In this document: positions 52,495 through 60,661 of the stretch, piece by piece | Layout: each line of letters opens with the position of its first letter | How positions within the stretch are numbered: position 1 is the stretch's first letter | Assembly: GCA_964490175.1 (NCBI GenBank) | Contig: CAZBAI010000003.1 | Span: forward strand, 1 to 64,000 | Origin: RGIG3077 sp964490175 | GTDB taxonomy: Bacteria > Bacillota > Clostridia > Oscillospirales > Ruminococcaceae | Reading direction: 5' to 3' | DNA length: 64,000 bases | Notes under the pieces: model-generated | Seen by the model: only the letters and a program-made list of their open reading frames with translations | Databases searched by the model: none | What the model was told of the DNA's origin: nothing | Translations under genes and position numbers: made by a program

Positions 52495-53766
52495 TCACAG
52501 TATTTCAAGCTTATCGAAAACGCTGTTGCCCCAAGCCGAGCTTTGCCATACAAATTCGTTTGAAAGTGCGCTTCCGCTGTATTCAAACGAAAAAGCGTCC
52601 TCAACACGGTCAAGATTATCGGGTCTGCCATTGCCGGTTTTCTGCGATATTGAAATATCACAAAAATATTTTCCCCGACAAAGGTGCGAAATATCAAGCG
52701 CAAGCCTTGTAACGCCGATAGCGTTTCGGCGCAAATTCAGCACACAGTCCGAAATGCTCATACCCACGGGATTTTTGTCGGCGGTTTTTATGACAATGCG
52801 CACCATTGCATTTTCAACGTCCTCAAGTGCCTGCCATTTCAGCGATATAACACATTTTTCGCCGCTTGAAAACGAAGCTGCGCTTTTTTTGTCAAACTCA
52901 AGGCTTTGCATAACGGCTCTTTGCGCAAGATATTTACTGCGTGCAAAATCTTTAAGTTCAACTAAGCCTAAGCAAGCGCCTAATGCGCACACGCTCATAT
53001 AGCGCTCGATTCCAGCTGAAGCTGTGCCGTCGAAAATCAAATGTCCCTTGTCCAACACAACGGCTCTGTCGCAAAGCCGCTTCACAGTACTCATATTATG
53101 GCTGACATAAAGAATCGTTTTTCCCTGAGATTTTGAAATTTCGTTCATCTTTCCGAGTGAGCGTTGCTTAAAGCTTTCATCGCCGACAGAAAGAATTTCA
53201 TCAAGTATCAAAATATCGCTGTTTAAATGTGCGGCAACCGAAAAAGCAAGCCTTACAAACATTCCGCTTGAATATCTTTTCACAGGGGTATCGATAAACT
53301 GCGAAATCCCCGAAAATTCAATAATTTCATCAAGCCTTTCGGCAATGTCGGTGCGGCTCATTCCCAAAATTGCGCCGTTCATATATATATTTTCCCTGCC
53401 GGTAAGCTCTCTGTGAAATCCCGTTCCGACTTCAAGCATACTCGAAACTTTGCCGTTTATGCAAATTCTGCCCTCGCTCGGCGATGTGATTTGCGAAATC
53501 AGCTTTAAAAGCGTTGATTTTCCCGCACCGTTTGAGCCGATTATCGCCAATGCATCGCCTTTTTTCACTTCAAACGAAACATCTTCAAGCGCTTTGAAAA
53601 ATTCGCCCTTTTTATATTCGCCGCTTCCGATTTTTGAATTTGGGTTTTCTTTCTTTTTAATCCGTGCCGACAGCGTTTGCAATTCGTCTTTAAGGGTGCG
53701 CACGCCGATTGCGCCCAAGCGGTATTCTTTCGATATATTTTCAACCTTGATTGCAATGTCGCTCAT
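52495..53766 (-). CDS. Wzt-like ABC transporter ATP-binding protein (polysaccharide export)
   Basis: A 423-residue ABC ATPase with a C-terminal Wzt-type beta-sandwich (about 265-423), absent from short TagH-like forms. The N-terminal half has Walker A GSNGAGKST, signature YSSGMFVRLAF, and the ISxITxPSxGRI pattern of polysaccharide exporters. In Wzt proteins the extra domain recognises the modified end of the glycan. The ATG at 53766 follows AAAGGCGGTG; an upstream in-frame start overlaps the permease and was rejected. 16 bp after the permease gene. Confidence 0.9.
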   Translation of the reverse strand: MSDIAIKVENISKEYRLGAIGVRTLKDELQTLSARIKKKENPNSKIGSGEYKKGEFFKALEDVSFEVKKGDALAIIGSNGAGKSTLLKLISQITSPSEGRICINGKVSSMLEVGTGFHRELTGRENIYMNGAILGMSRTDIAERLDEIIEFSGISQFIDTPVKRYSSGMFVRLAFSVAAHLNSDILILDEILSVGDESFKQRSLGKMNEISKSQGKTILYVSHNMSTVKRLCDRAVVLDKGHLIFDGTASAGIERYMSVCALGACLGLVELKDFARSKYLAQRAVMQSLEFDKKSAASFSSGEKCVISLKWQALEDVENAMVRIVIKTADKNPVGMSISDCVLNLRRNAIGVTRLALDISHLCRGKYFCDISISQKTGNGRPDNLDRVEDAFSFEYSGSALSNEFVWQSSAWGNSVFDKLEIL

Positions 53767-53782
53767 TACGCATTCACCGCCT

Positions 53783-54622
53783 TTACACAGTATCGGCGAA
53801 GTTTTTTTCCGCCTTGTTGAACACCGCAAGCCCTGCGATAAAAATCACCGCAGTGACAATACAGCTTTGAATATAAAACCGTGTATAGAAATTGCCGCAG
53901 CCCAAAAACGCATAGCGAAACGCTTCGATAACGGGCGCTAAGGGGTTTATCATCATGATTTTTTGCCATTTTTCGGGCACCGATTCATATGTATATATCA
54001 CAGGAGTGGCATACATCCACAACTGAATGCCGAAGGATACAAGCATGGTCAAATCCCTGTATTTTATCGTGCAGGCGGATATCAGCATACCGACGCCAAG
54101 CGCAAGCACCATTGTGTGCACCACAAAAAGCGGCGTTAACGCAATAAAACCGTTCGGTTTGATTTGCCCTTTAAAAGCATAAAACAAAAAGAAAACAAGA
54201 AAAAACGAAAACTGAATCAAAAACGAAATAAGCTTTGAAATAACCGATGAAATCGGCAGCACCAATCTCGGAAAATAAACCTTTGTGAGCATATGCGAAT
54301 GTGAAACGAGCACCGTTGAGCAAGCGTTCAGCGAAGCGGAAAAATAATGCCAAAGAACATTTGAGCACAAATAAAAGGCAAATGCGGGTACTCCCCCCGT
54401 GGAAAAACCGACGAGATTGCCGAAAATCGCCGTAAACACAACCGTTGTCAAAAGCGGCTGAATTACAGCCCAAAGCGGCCCGAGCACGGTTTGCTTATAT
54501 TTGGCGATAAAATCCCTTTTCACAAACAAAAAAATTAAATATTTATATGAGATAAGCTCTTTAAAACCGATTTTCAGCGGCGAATGCTTTGCCGTGATAA
54601 CGGTATCATATTTTTGCTGCAT
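53783..54622 (-). CDS. Wzm/TagG-like ABC transporter permease (polysaccharide export)
   Basis: A 279-residue permease with about six helices and the ABC2 signature: ELISYKYLIFLFVKRDF, then YKQTVLGPLWAVIQPLLTT, a hallmark of Wzm/TagG proteins. It would form the membrane channel for export of a lipid-linked glycan made in the cytoplasm. Start MQQKYDTV at 54622, after GGTGA; the 16-codon upstream extension lacks this support. No glycosyltransferase gene is in the window, so the glycan is unknown. Confidence 0.9.
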   Translation of the reverse strand: MQQKYDTVITAKHSPLKIGFKELISYKYLIFLFVKRDFIAKYKQTVLGPLWAVIQPLLTTVVFTAIFGNLVGFSTGGVPAFAFYLCSNVLWHYFSASLNACSTVLVSHSHMLTKVYFPRLVLPISSVISKLISFLIQFSFFLVFFLFYAFKGQIKPNGFIALTPLFVVHTMVLALGVGMLISACTIKYRDLTMLVSFGIQLWMYATPVIYTYESVPEKWQKIMMINPLAPVIEAFRYAFLGCGNFYTRFYIQSCIVTAVIFIAGLAVFNKAEKNFADTV

Positions 54623-54650
54623 ATTTTCACCATCCCGATTATTTACCGAA

Positions 54651-54686
54651 TAACAAAAACGGGAACGCAAAGCACATTCCCGTTTT
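54651..54686 (-). terminator. Terminator after degV
   Basis: Perfect stem AAAACGGGAA / TTCCCGTTTT with an 11-nt loop; on the minus strand it is followed by TTTTTG. It separates the trmL-degV unit from the exporter operon. Confidence 0.8.
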
Positions 54687-54690
54687 GAGT

Positions 54691-55563
54691 TTATTTTCTG
54701 CGATTTGACTTAATGACAATGCCGACAACTTGGTGCCCTGCGTTTGAAGCGACCGCCGCACCTATCTTGCAGAGCCATTCGGGCGCATAGCCGAACTTTT
54801 TGGTCATCGCTTTGGAAAGCTCGTCGGCGTATTCTCTAACGCTTCCGTAAACAATGCAATAGGGCGTGTGCGGAATCATTTCCGCTTCTGCCATTTCAAC
54901 GATTTTGGGGATTATATTCTTATCGCCTCTGACCTTATTCGGCGTTGAGGACACTCCCCCCGCAATTTTGATAATCGGCTTTAAGCCGAGCATTTCACCG
55001 GCAAAGGCGGCTGTTGCCGAAATTCTTCCCGAACGTTTTGCATATTTTAATGTATAAGCCGCAAAAATAACCTCTGCGGAGGAATACCACTCCTCAAGAT
55101 AAGATAAAATCTCATCCACGCTTGAGCCTTTCTGCGCCTTAATTGCGGCTTGAATAACGCCATAGCCCTGCACGGCGGTGTAATTTGCCGAATCAACAAT
55201 GTGAATGCGCATTTTTTCGCCGTTTTCAACCTCGTCATAAAAGCGGTTGCGTGCCATAATGGCGGCGTTATGCGTGTTTGAGCCTGTCGAAGATATCGTA
55301 ATGTGAATTACATCTGTATAGCCCTGCTCGAAAATTTCTTTATACGCTTCAAAAAACTCAAACATCGTCACCTGTGAAGTTGAGGGAAACTCCAAGGCCT
55401 CATCCATCATTTTAAAATAACCGTCGCTGTCAAAATCAACTCTTTCACGGTAGTCGTTCCCATCGACAACGATAGAAAAATTCATTATTTTTATACCAAG
55501 TTCTTCTTCCTTATCCTTAGGGATATCACATGAAGAATCAGTCAAAATTTTAACTTTATTCAT
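54691..55563 (-). CDS. DegV family fatty acid-binding protein
   Basis: A 290-residue DegV/FakB-like protein. It starts NKVKILTDSSCDIP, has the lipid-head contact SSTGSNTHNAA, and the second-domain segment YTLKYAKRSGRI. FakB proteins present fatty acids to FakA for phosphorylation in Firmicutes; DegV members are established lipid binders, but the FakA partner is not in the window. The ATG at 55563 fits the family start; an in-frame ATG nine bases upstream is also possible. 36 bp after trmL. Confidence 0.88.
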   Translation of the reverse strand: MNKVKILTDSSCDIPKDKEEELGIKIMNFSIVVDGNDYRERVDFDSDGYFKMMDEALEFPSTSQVTMFEFFEAYKEIFEQGYTDVIHITISSTGSNTHNAAIMARNRFYDEVENGEKMRIHIVDSANYTAVQGYGVIQAAIKAQKGSSVDEILSYLEEWYSSAEVIFAAYTLKYAKRSGRISATAAFAGEMLGLKPIIKIAGGVSSTPNKVRGDKNIIPKIVEMAEAEMIPHTPYCIVYGSVREYADELSKAMTKKFGYAPEWLCKIGAAVASNAGHQVVGIVIKSNRRK

Positions 55564-55608
55564 TATATCCATCCATAACTGTAGTTTTAAAGCGTGTGCG
55601 GCATAAGC

Positions 55609-56103
55609 TTAATATTTTGTCAAAGCCCCATCGGTTTTGAGCTGTTCAAAGCCGTTTTGCCGCAAGACCTCATATACGGCGATTGCCACTGTGTTTGAAA
55701 GGTTTAAACTGCGCAGGTTTTCTCTCATCGGCAGGCGCAGGCAACTTGAATAATGCTCATTCAAAATGCTTTCTTCAATGCCCTTGTCCTCTCTGCCGAA
55801 AATCAAAAAAATTTCTCCGCTGTATTCGACCTGAGAATAAATTTTTTTGCCCTTTGTTGTGAAAAAATAAAGCTTTTTTCCCTTGTGGATTTCCAAAAAT
55901 TGCGAAACGCTTTCATAATATGTTATGTCAAGCTCATGCCAATAATCCAAACCGGCACGCTTAAGCTTTTTATCGTCGATTTTAAAGCCCATAGGCTCGA
56001 CAAGGTGCAGCGAAGCGCCGGTTACAGCGCAGGTTCTTGCGATGTTGCCGGTGTTTTGCGGAATCTGCGGTTCAAAAAGCACAATGTTAATTTTACAGCT
56101 CAA
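55609..56103 (-). CDS. trmL: tRNA (cytidine(34)-2'-O)-methyltransferase
   Basis: A 164-residue SPOUT methyltransferase that 2'-O-methylates the wobble position of certain leucine tRNAs, using S-adenosylmethionine. NIVLFEPQIPQNTGNIARTCAVT is the TrmL opening, IFLIFGREDKGI and RSLNLSNTVAI (with the SPOUT knot) are intact. Transcribed from a clear promoter; followed by degV. Confidence 0.94.
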   Translation of the reverse strand: MSCKINIVLFEPQIPQNTGNIARTCAVTGASLHLVEPMGFKIDDKKLKRAGLDYWHELDITYYESVSQFLEIHKGKKLYFFTTKGKKIYSQVEYSGEIFLIFGREDKGIEESILNEHYSSCLRLPMRENLRSLNLSNTVAIAVYEVLRQNGFEQLKTDGALTKY

Positions 56104-56179
56104 ATCAAATCCCCGTAATTATTTATTTTAATTAAGAGCAAAGCCTGATAAATCGGCTTAATCAGACTGCGACAATTGT

Positions 56180-56208
56180 ATTTTATCACAATCTTTCACA
56201 AAAAGCAA
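56180..56208 (-). promoter_or_regulatory. Promoter of trmL-degV
   Basis: Minus-strand -35 TTGCTT (56203-56208), 17-bp spacer, -10 TAAAAT (56180-56185), followed by a leader containing a small hairpin (CTGAT / ATCAG). Confidence 0.7.
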
Positions 56209-56307
56209 GAGCAAAAGCAATATTTTGTGCAACGTTTTTTAAAGCTGTGCGAATTTTAGCAAAAAAAGTGCACATCATATCTTCAAACCGAAACGGAGGT
56301 GATATGA

Positions 56308-56490
56308 ATGTGCACAAAATCTGCCTGCAAGGCATTTACGGCAGCTTCGGTTGCGGGAATTATAACCTATGCGATATGCAAAGCAAGCTTGCGGCAAAAA
56401 CGCAGGCTCAAAATAAAAACGGCAAAGCTGCTCAAATCATGCAAAGGCTTTAGCGATATAATGTCATCCATGCTCGGCAAATGCTGTTAA
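56308..56490 (+). CDS. Small membrane protein candidate
   Basis: A 60-codon frame starting MCTKSACKAF, with a short hydrophobic helix (AASVAGIITYAICKA), a strongly basic middle (RQKRRLKIKTAKLLKS) and a Cys-rich end. The SD CGGAGGTGAT is very strong and ends 4 nt before the ATG at 56308. The same SD also serves an ATG at 56304 in another frame, which would give a 49-residue product without a helix. The layout (helix plus basic tail) favours the 60-residue frame. It converges on tyrA, overlapping its last 4 bp. No family recognised. Confidence 0.5.
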   Translation: MCTKSACKAFTAASVAGIITYAICKASLRQKRRLKIKTAKLLKSCKGFSDIMSSMLGKCC

Positions 56491-57314
56491 ACGCTTTCTT
56501 TCAGCTCTCTTCCCTCTCTTAAAAGCTTATTAAGCGTTTTGGCATCGCCGTTTTCAATGCATTTGCGATATTCGGTTAAATGCCCGATTATTTGATCGAT
56601 TTCAAAGGTAAGCGCCGAAGCGTTCATCAAAAACAGCTCGGTCCACATATCTTCGTTAAGCTTCGCAACTCTGGTCAAATCCAAGAAAGAACCTGCCGAA
56701 AAGCCCGACTGGCGCATAAGATTCGGGCTTTTTACATAAGCGCTGGATACAATATGGGCAAGCTGTGAAGTAAATGCGATGATTTTATCGTGCTCTTGCG
56801 CAGTTGACATAACAACCCTTGCAAAGCCCATGTCATACGCCAATTCGGATATTTTTCGCACTGCACGCATCGAAGTGCGATCCGTCGGGGTCATAATAAA
56901 AGCGGCACGCTCGAAAAGGTTATCAACAGAATATTCAAAGCCCGAAAATTCACGTCCTGCCATCGGGTGGCAACCGACAAATTCAACTTCTAAAAGACGA
57001 AGCGGCTCTTCAACTGCGTTGATAATTTCATTCTTTACGCCGCACACATCAATAACAATCGAGCCTTTTTTGAAATAATCTTTATTTTCGATAATAAAAT
57101 CAATCGTTGCGCATGGGTGAAGCGCCACAATCACAACATCACAGGCGCAAAGCCCTTTAGCGTCCAATTCGCCGTCAATCGCTTCCTGCGAAAAGGCGCT
57201 TGCAATAACCCCTTTATTGATATCCATACCCAGTGTGCAATGGCTCGTGTTTTTCTTTATAGCCTTTGCAAGCGAGCCGCCGATAAGCCCTAAACCGACA
57301 ATTCCGATTTTCAT
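56487..57314 (-). CDS. tyrA: Prephenate dehydrogenase
   Basis: A 275-residue NAD-dependent enzyme converting prephenate to 4-hydroxyphenylpyruvate for tyrosine. The Rossmann motif IVGLGLIGGSLAK is at the N-terminus; GCHPMAGREFSG is the conserved substrate region, followed by TPTDRTS. There is no C-terminal ACT domain, so tyrosine feedback by that route is unlikely, and no chorismate mutase is fused. It has its own promoter; other aromatic genes are absent nearby. Confidence 0.93.
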   Translation of the reverse strand: MKIGIVGLGLIGGSLAKAIKKNTSHCTLGMDINKGVIASAFSQEAIDGELDAKGLCACDVVIVALHPCATIDFIIENKDYFKKGSIVIDVCGVKNEIINAVEEPLRLLEVEFVGCHPMAGREFSGFEYSVDNLFERAAFIMTPTDRTSMRAVRKISELAYDMGFARVVMSTAQEHDKIIAFTSQLAHIVSSAYVKSPNLMRQSGFSAGSFLDLTRVAKLNEDMWTELFLMNASALTFEIDQIIGHLTEYRKCIENGDAKTLNKLLREGRELKESV

Positions 57315-57391
57315 ATACAGTATATCTCCTTTGCAATCAGCGGCAGATTTTGCGCCGCTGACTTTTGTGCTTTAAATCTTTTATGTGATAA

Positions 57392-57420
57392 AGCATAACA
57401 TATTTTTGCCGCATTGTCAA
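57392..57420 (-). promoter_or_regulatory. Promoter of tyrA
   Basis: -35 TTGACA (57415-57420), 17-bp spacer, -10 TATGCT (57392-57397) on the minus strand, about 75 bp before the tyrA start. Confidence 0.7.
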
Positions 57421-57431
57421 TAGCAAAGAAA

Positions 57432-57469
57432 CAAAAAAATACAGCGCCTGCAAAAAGCAAAGCGCTGTA
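57432..57469 (-). terminator. Terminator of the 57.5-kb lipoprotein gene
   Basis: TACAGCGC / GCGCTGTA with a 14-nt loop, followed on the minus strand by TTTTTTTG. It lies directly behind the lipoprotein stop and before the tyrA promoter. Confidence 0.82.
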
Positions 57470-57489
57470 AAGCGATTTAAACGTAAAAA

Positions 57490-58248
57490 TTATGAAAGTG
57501 TAACGCCTGTTACAACGATTTCATAGTTAAAATCATCGCCTACGTCCATAATCGTGCCATCGTGACCGATACCGAACTGGTTGATAATTTCGCCCTCTTT
57601 CATATATGAAAGCAAAACAGATGTGGGAATTTGCATTACGCCTGTGCCGGAAGGGTCGATATCGCACTTGAATACATCTTCGGCATTCATCGTTGTGCCT
57701 CTGTTGTCGGCAGAATCTTCCTTAGGACCGTAAGCCATCCATGAGGGGCAGAGAAATTCCGTTCTCAAATTAGCTTCCGTTCCGTCGGCAAGGGTGTAGG
57801 TTTCGGCGTGCTGAATCTTAAACATGGGGAAAAGGAACTCGTCCTCATAATAGGTCACCTGATAGCCGATGTTGAGATATTCGTACTGCGAAAGCTCCTC
57901 ATAGGTAAACGGGTTTTCCATTTTATCGGCGTCTGTTCCCATAAACCAGCCGCCGCAGCGGTAATAAATGCTGCTGTCGGCATTTTCGGTTGAGGTAAGC
58001 CTGTCGGAAATATCAGTACCCTCAAGAGTTACCGGCTCAACGGGAACTGCTGTTGTGGTAGTTGCGGCAGTTGTTTCGGCAGCTGTCGTTGTAACGGCGG
58101 GAGCAGTTGTTGTAACAGCTGCTGTTGTTGTGGTTGTGGTTTCGGCAGACTCGCTTGACGAATCTTTTTCGTCATCACCGCAGGCGGCAAAAGAAACCGC
58201 ACATACGGATACAGCCATAAGAGCTGCCAAAAGCTTTTTTATAGACAT
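57490..58248 (-). CDS. Thr-rich linker lipoprotein of unknown function
   Basis: A 252-residue lipoprotein: signal peptide with lipobox SFAAC near residue 23, an acidic Asp/Ser stretch, a TTTTTAAV-type linker (about 36-70), then a ~180-residue domain with many aromatic residues (YYRCGGWFMGTDADK, YEYLNIGYQVTYYEDEFLFPMF). The mature domain matches nothing I recognise. The ATG at 58248 follows GAGGAAAA; an upstream in-frame start to 58263 adds only five residues. Transcribed alone from a clear promoter. Confidence 0.8.
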   Translation of the reverse strand: MSIKKLLAALMAVSVCAVSFAACGDDEKDSSSESAETTTTTTAAVTTTAPAVTTTAAETTAATTTTAVPVEPVTLEGTDISDRLTSTENADSSIYYRCGGWFMGTDADKMENPFTYEELSQYEYLNIGYQVTYYEDEFLFPMFKIQHAETYTLADGTEANLRTEFLCPSWMAYGPKEDSADNRGTTMNAEDVFKCDIDPSGTGVMQIPTSVLLSYMKEGEIINQFGIGHDGTIMDVGDDFNYEIVVTGVTLS

Positions 58249-58290
58249 AATTTTTTCCTCCAAATAAAATTTAGTTTTCTATATGCTGAC

Positions 58291-58319
58291 ATTATATCAA
58301 AAAAACGATTACAATGCAA
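58291..58319 (-). promoter_or_regulatory. Promoter of the 57.5-kb lipoprotein gene
   Basis: Minus-strand -35 TTGCAT (58314-58319), 17-bp spacer, -10 TATAAT (58291-58296). Confidence 0.72.
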
Positions 58320-58400
58320 CACCAAAATTATTACATCTTTGTTTCAAAATGTTAAAAAAACATAATTTTACATATCAGTATGCCGTATACCGTGTGCATA

Positions 58401-59738
58401 TCACGGTGCGGTCGTTGTTGTAAAAATTTCGGAAACCTCAAAGGTTGTCTGTTCCGTCTGCAAAGTTGTCGTTGCAGGAACAGTCGTAACAACAGATGTT
58501 GTCGTTGCGGGAACGGTCACGGCAGACGTTGTTTCGGTGACTTTTGCTGTTGTTTCTTTCGTGGTTGCCGATGTATGAGCGCTTGTAGATGTAGGCTTTG
58601 CGGTCGTTGTAACGGCAGTTGTAACAGTCGTGGTTTCGTCGGGCTTGGTTTGCTGTGTGTTTATACAATCGATAATTTCGGCAAGCTGTCTGAAAATCGC
58701 AAGGCTTTGCACATCATCGGGATTAAGCCCGGTCATGATTGTAAGTACAAAAGGACTTTCGGCATACACTATCGCACAGGCGTGCAAATTTCTTGTTGAG
58801 CTTTGACAGCCGTATTTTTCCGCAACTTCATATTGCGGCAGTGCATAGCCGATTTGCAAATCGTAGTCGCAGCTTGTCAGCAAACTGCGCAGATATGCGC
58901 CCTGCTCGGTTTGGCAATATCCGTATATATCTTTAAAATATGTGCGCATTTCATTTGATGAAACCTTGCGGTAATTAAGTCCCCTGCCGAGCTTGGTTGT
59001 CAGCCCCAAGCCGGAGGTCATATCGTTGAAGCCCTGCCAGCCGCAGTTTTGAAACAATATATTATATGCTGTATTGTCGCTGAAAACAATCGTACGGTAG
59101 ATGAGATATTCAACCGAAAAAGCCGTACCGACAGGCATATTGTCGATTCTGCCGCTGTAACCGTTTACAGAAGATGAAGTCATCACAAATTCTTTATCAA
59201 GCTCAATTCCGCTCGAAAGCAGCATTTTGCAGTACGGCGCTTTTATCGTAGAACATGAATTATAGCGCTTATCGCCGTTGTATGATATGCAAATGCCTTT
59301 TTCAAGATTCTCGTAAGTGAACGAAACCGTGTTGCGGTAAGGATACATAATGTTGTTTAAATCCGCCATTAAAGCGGCATATTCATCATTTTCACGCACA
59401 ATTCCGCTAAGAGTAAAATCCAAAGTCGATTTCGCCGGAACAGTTGTCATAACAACGCTTTGCGGCACTTGCGAAAAGGTGGTGACAGCCGACGTTAAAT
59501 CGGTCGATACGGTTGTCGTCTGCGCCGATGTTGTCGTAGTTGCAAGAGATGTCGTGGTTTTAACGGTCGATGCCGATGTTGTTACAGTCGTCTGCGCAAA
59601 CGTCTGCGCAGCCGAATCGGCAACCGAGGAAACCTGCGCAAATGCATCGGTGCTGTTTCCGTCATTTTTGCAGGAAACGGCGCTTAATGCGAATATAATG
59701 CACACCGCAGCCACAGCCGCCGTTTTAAAATAATTCAT
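58401..59738 (-). CDS. Lipoprotein with beta-lactamase-like serine hydrolase domain and two Thr-rich linkers
   Basis: A 445-residue predicted lipoprotein (Cys23 in SAVSC). A Thr/Ser linker (about 45-95) precedes a class A beta-lactamase-like domain (about 110-370), which is followed by a second, longer Thr-rich tail to the end. Active-site motifs: SxxK as STIK at 163-166, SDN at 220-222, and KYG at 308-310 in place of K-T/S-G. The LN of the omega loop is at 254-255 but the Glu expected four residues before the Asn is Gly, so efficient beta-lactam hydrolysis is unlikely; a penicillin-binding or other serine-hydrolase role is more likely. The ATG at 59738 gives a clean signal peptide; a GTG at 59762 lies just upstream. 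Confidence 0.78.
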   Translation of the reverse strand: MNYFKTAAVAAVCIIFALSAVSCKNDGNSTDAFAQVSSVADSAAQTFAQTTVTTSASTVKTTTSLATTTTSAQTTTVSTDLTSAVTTFSQVPQSVVMTTVPAKSTLDFTLSGIVRENDEYAALMADLNNIMYPYRNTVSFTYENLEKGICISYNGDKRYNSCSTIKAPYCKMLLSSGIELDKEFVMTSSSVNGYSGRIDNMPVGTAFSVEYLIYRTIVFSDNTAYNILFQNCGWQGFNDMTSGLGLTTKLGRGLNYRKVSSNEMRTYFKDIYGYCQTEQGAYLRSLLTSCDYDLQIGYALPQYEVAEKYGCQSSTRNLHACAIVYAESPFVLTIMTGLNPDDVQSLAIFRQLAEIIDCINTQQTKPDETTTVTTAVTTTAKPTSTSAHTSATTKETTAKVTETTSAVTVPATTTSVVTTVPATTTLQTEQTTFEVSEIFTTTTAP

Positions 59739-59960
59739 CGTAATAATGTTTCCTCTCTCCACTGTTTTGCGAACATTGTCTGTATTTCTGTATATATGTC
59801 GCCTTAATGCACAAAAATATGCATATTAAATTATAGAGGAAATTGAAGAACGTTTTGTTAATTTTTTGATAATTTTAATATTGTGCATATAGAAATATAC
59901 AGCATGAACAACTTGAAAATCCGCCGAATTTTACAATAATAAAAAAGGCTGAAAAAGTGC

Positions 59961-59989
59961 TTGACTTTTGAGAAAGGTTGTGTTATTAT
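59961..59989 (+). promoter_or_regulatory. Promoter of the rpmG-secE-nusG-rplK-rplA operon
   Basis: -35 TTGACT (59961-59966), 17-bp spacer, -10 TATTAT (59984-59989). It gives a leader of about 175 nt before rpmG in the 434-bp gap 59739-60172; that gap holds no gene. Confidence 0.75.
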
Positions 59990-59993
59990 ATAG

Positions 59994-60018
59994 ATACCTC
60001 TTTGAGGTCTATTTTTTT
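59994..60018 (+). other. Hairpin with U-run at the start of the ribosomal operon transcript
   Basis: ACCTC-TTT-GAGGT followed by CTATTTTTTT, beginning only about 5 bp after the -10. It looks like a minimal intrinsic terminator placed at the very start of the transcript. Further on, a second dyad (GGCAACG ... CGTTTGCC, about 60116-60149) precedes the rpmG SD. Confidence 0.45.
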
Positions 60019-60172
60019 GTGCCCTTTTTTACGGTATGCAATAATGTGGGCGCACATTAAAAGAAAAGGCCTTTCGGCGCAAAATCTGTCGCCATAGAGG
60101 GAGGCAAATTCAAGCAGGCAACGTGTTTTTTAAAAACGGCGTTTGCCCAAATCAAAATAGGAGGTGCCGAGA

Positions 60173-60322
60173 TTGAGAGTAAAAATCATTATGGCTTGCA
60201 CGGAGTGCAAACAGCGCAACTACTGCACAAAGAAGAACAAGAAGAATGACCCTGACAGACTTGAAATGAACAAATATTGCAAGTTCTGCAAGAAGCATAC
60301 TCTGCACAGGGAAACAAAGTAA
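60173..60322 (+). CDS. rpmG: 50S ribosomal protein L33
   Basis: A 49-residue L33 read from a TTG at 60173 with AGGAGG before it: MRVKIIMACTECKQRNYC and then a basic stretch, CKFCKKHTLHRETK at the end. Four cysteines in two CxxC pairs make it the zinc-binding (C+) form. Short, and easily missed because of its length and TTG start. The rpmG-secE-nusG order is the classic arrangement. Confidence 0.93.
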   Translation: MRVKIIMACTECKQRNYCTKKNKKNDPDRLEMNKYCKFCKKHTLHRETK

Positions 60323-60338
60323 GCTGAGGGGAGTAATT

Positions 60339-60617
60339 ATGGCAAAAAACAACAAAAATGATGTCAAAGCTGCAGAAAGCTCCGCCAAAGCCGAAAAGAA
60401 AGACAAGTCCAAAAAGGCTAAACAGCCGGGTAAGGTAAAACAGTATTTCAAAGACTTGAAGGCCGAGCTTAAAAAGGTCGTTTGGCCAACCAAGGCGCAG
60501 GTCATCAACAACACCGGCGTTGTTTTGGCAACGATGATTATTTTAGGCTTGTTTGTAGGCGGTCTTGATGCAATTTTCTCGGGCGCACTTAAGTTTTTAA
60601 TGAGCTTAGGCGGCTGA
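60339..60617 (+). CDS. secE: Preprotein translocase subunit SecE
   Basis: A 92-residue SecE. A Lys/Ala-rich N-terminal extension (about 1-38) precedes the conserved amphipathic segment QYFKDLKAELKKVVWPTKAQVINNT and one transmembrane helix (VVLATMIILGLFVGGLDAIF). SecE stabilises SecY in the membrane. 16 bp after rpmG, SD GAGGGGAG. Confidence 0.95.
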   Translation: MAKNNKNDVKAAESSAKAEKKDKSKKAKQPGKVKQYFKDLKAELKKVVWPTKAQVINNTGVVLATMIILGLFVGGLDAIFSGALKFLMSLGG

Positions 60618-60661
60618 TTTAACTTTGACACAACAAGCAATTCCGTATATGGAGGTTCAAA

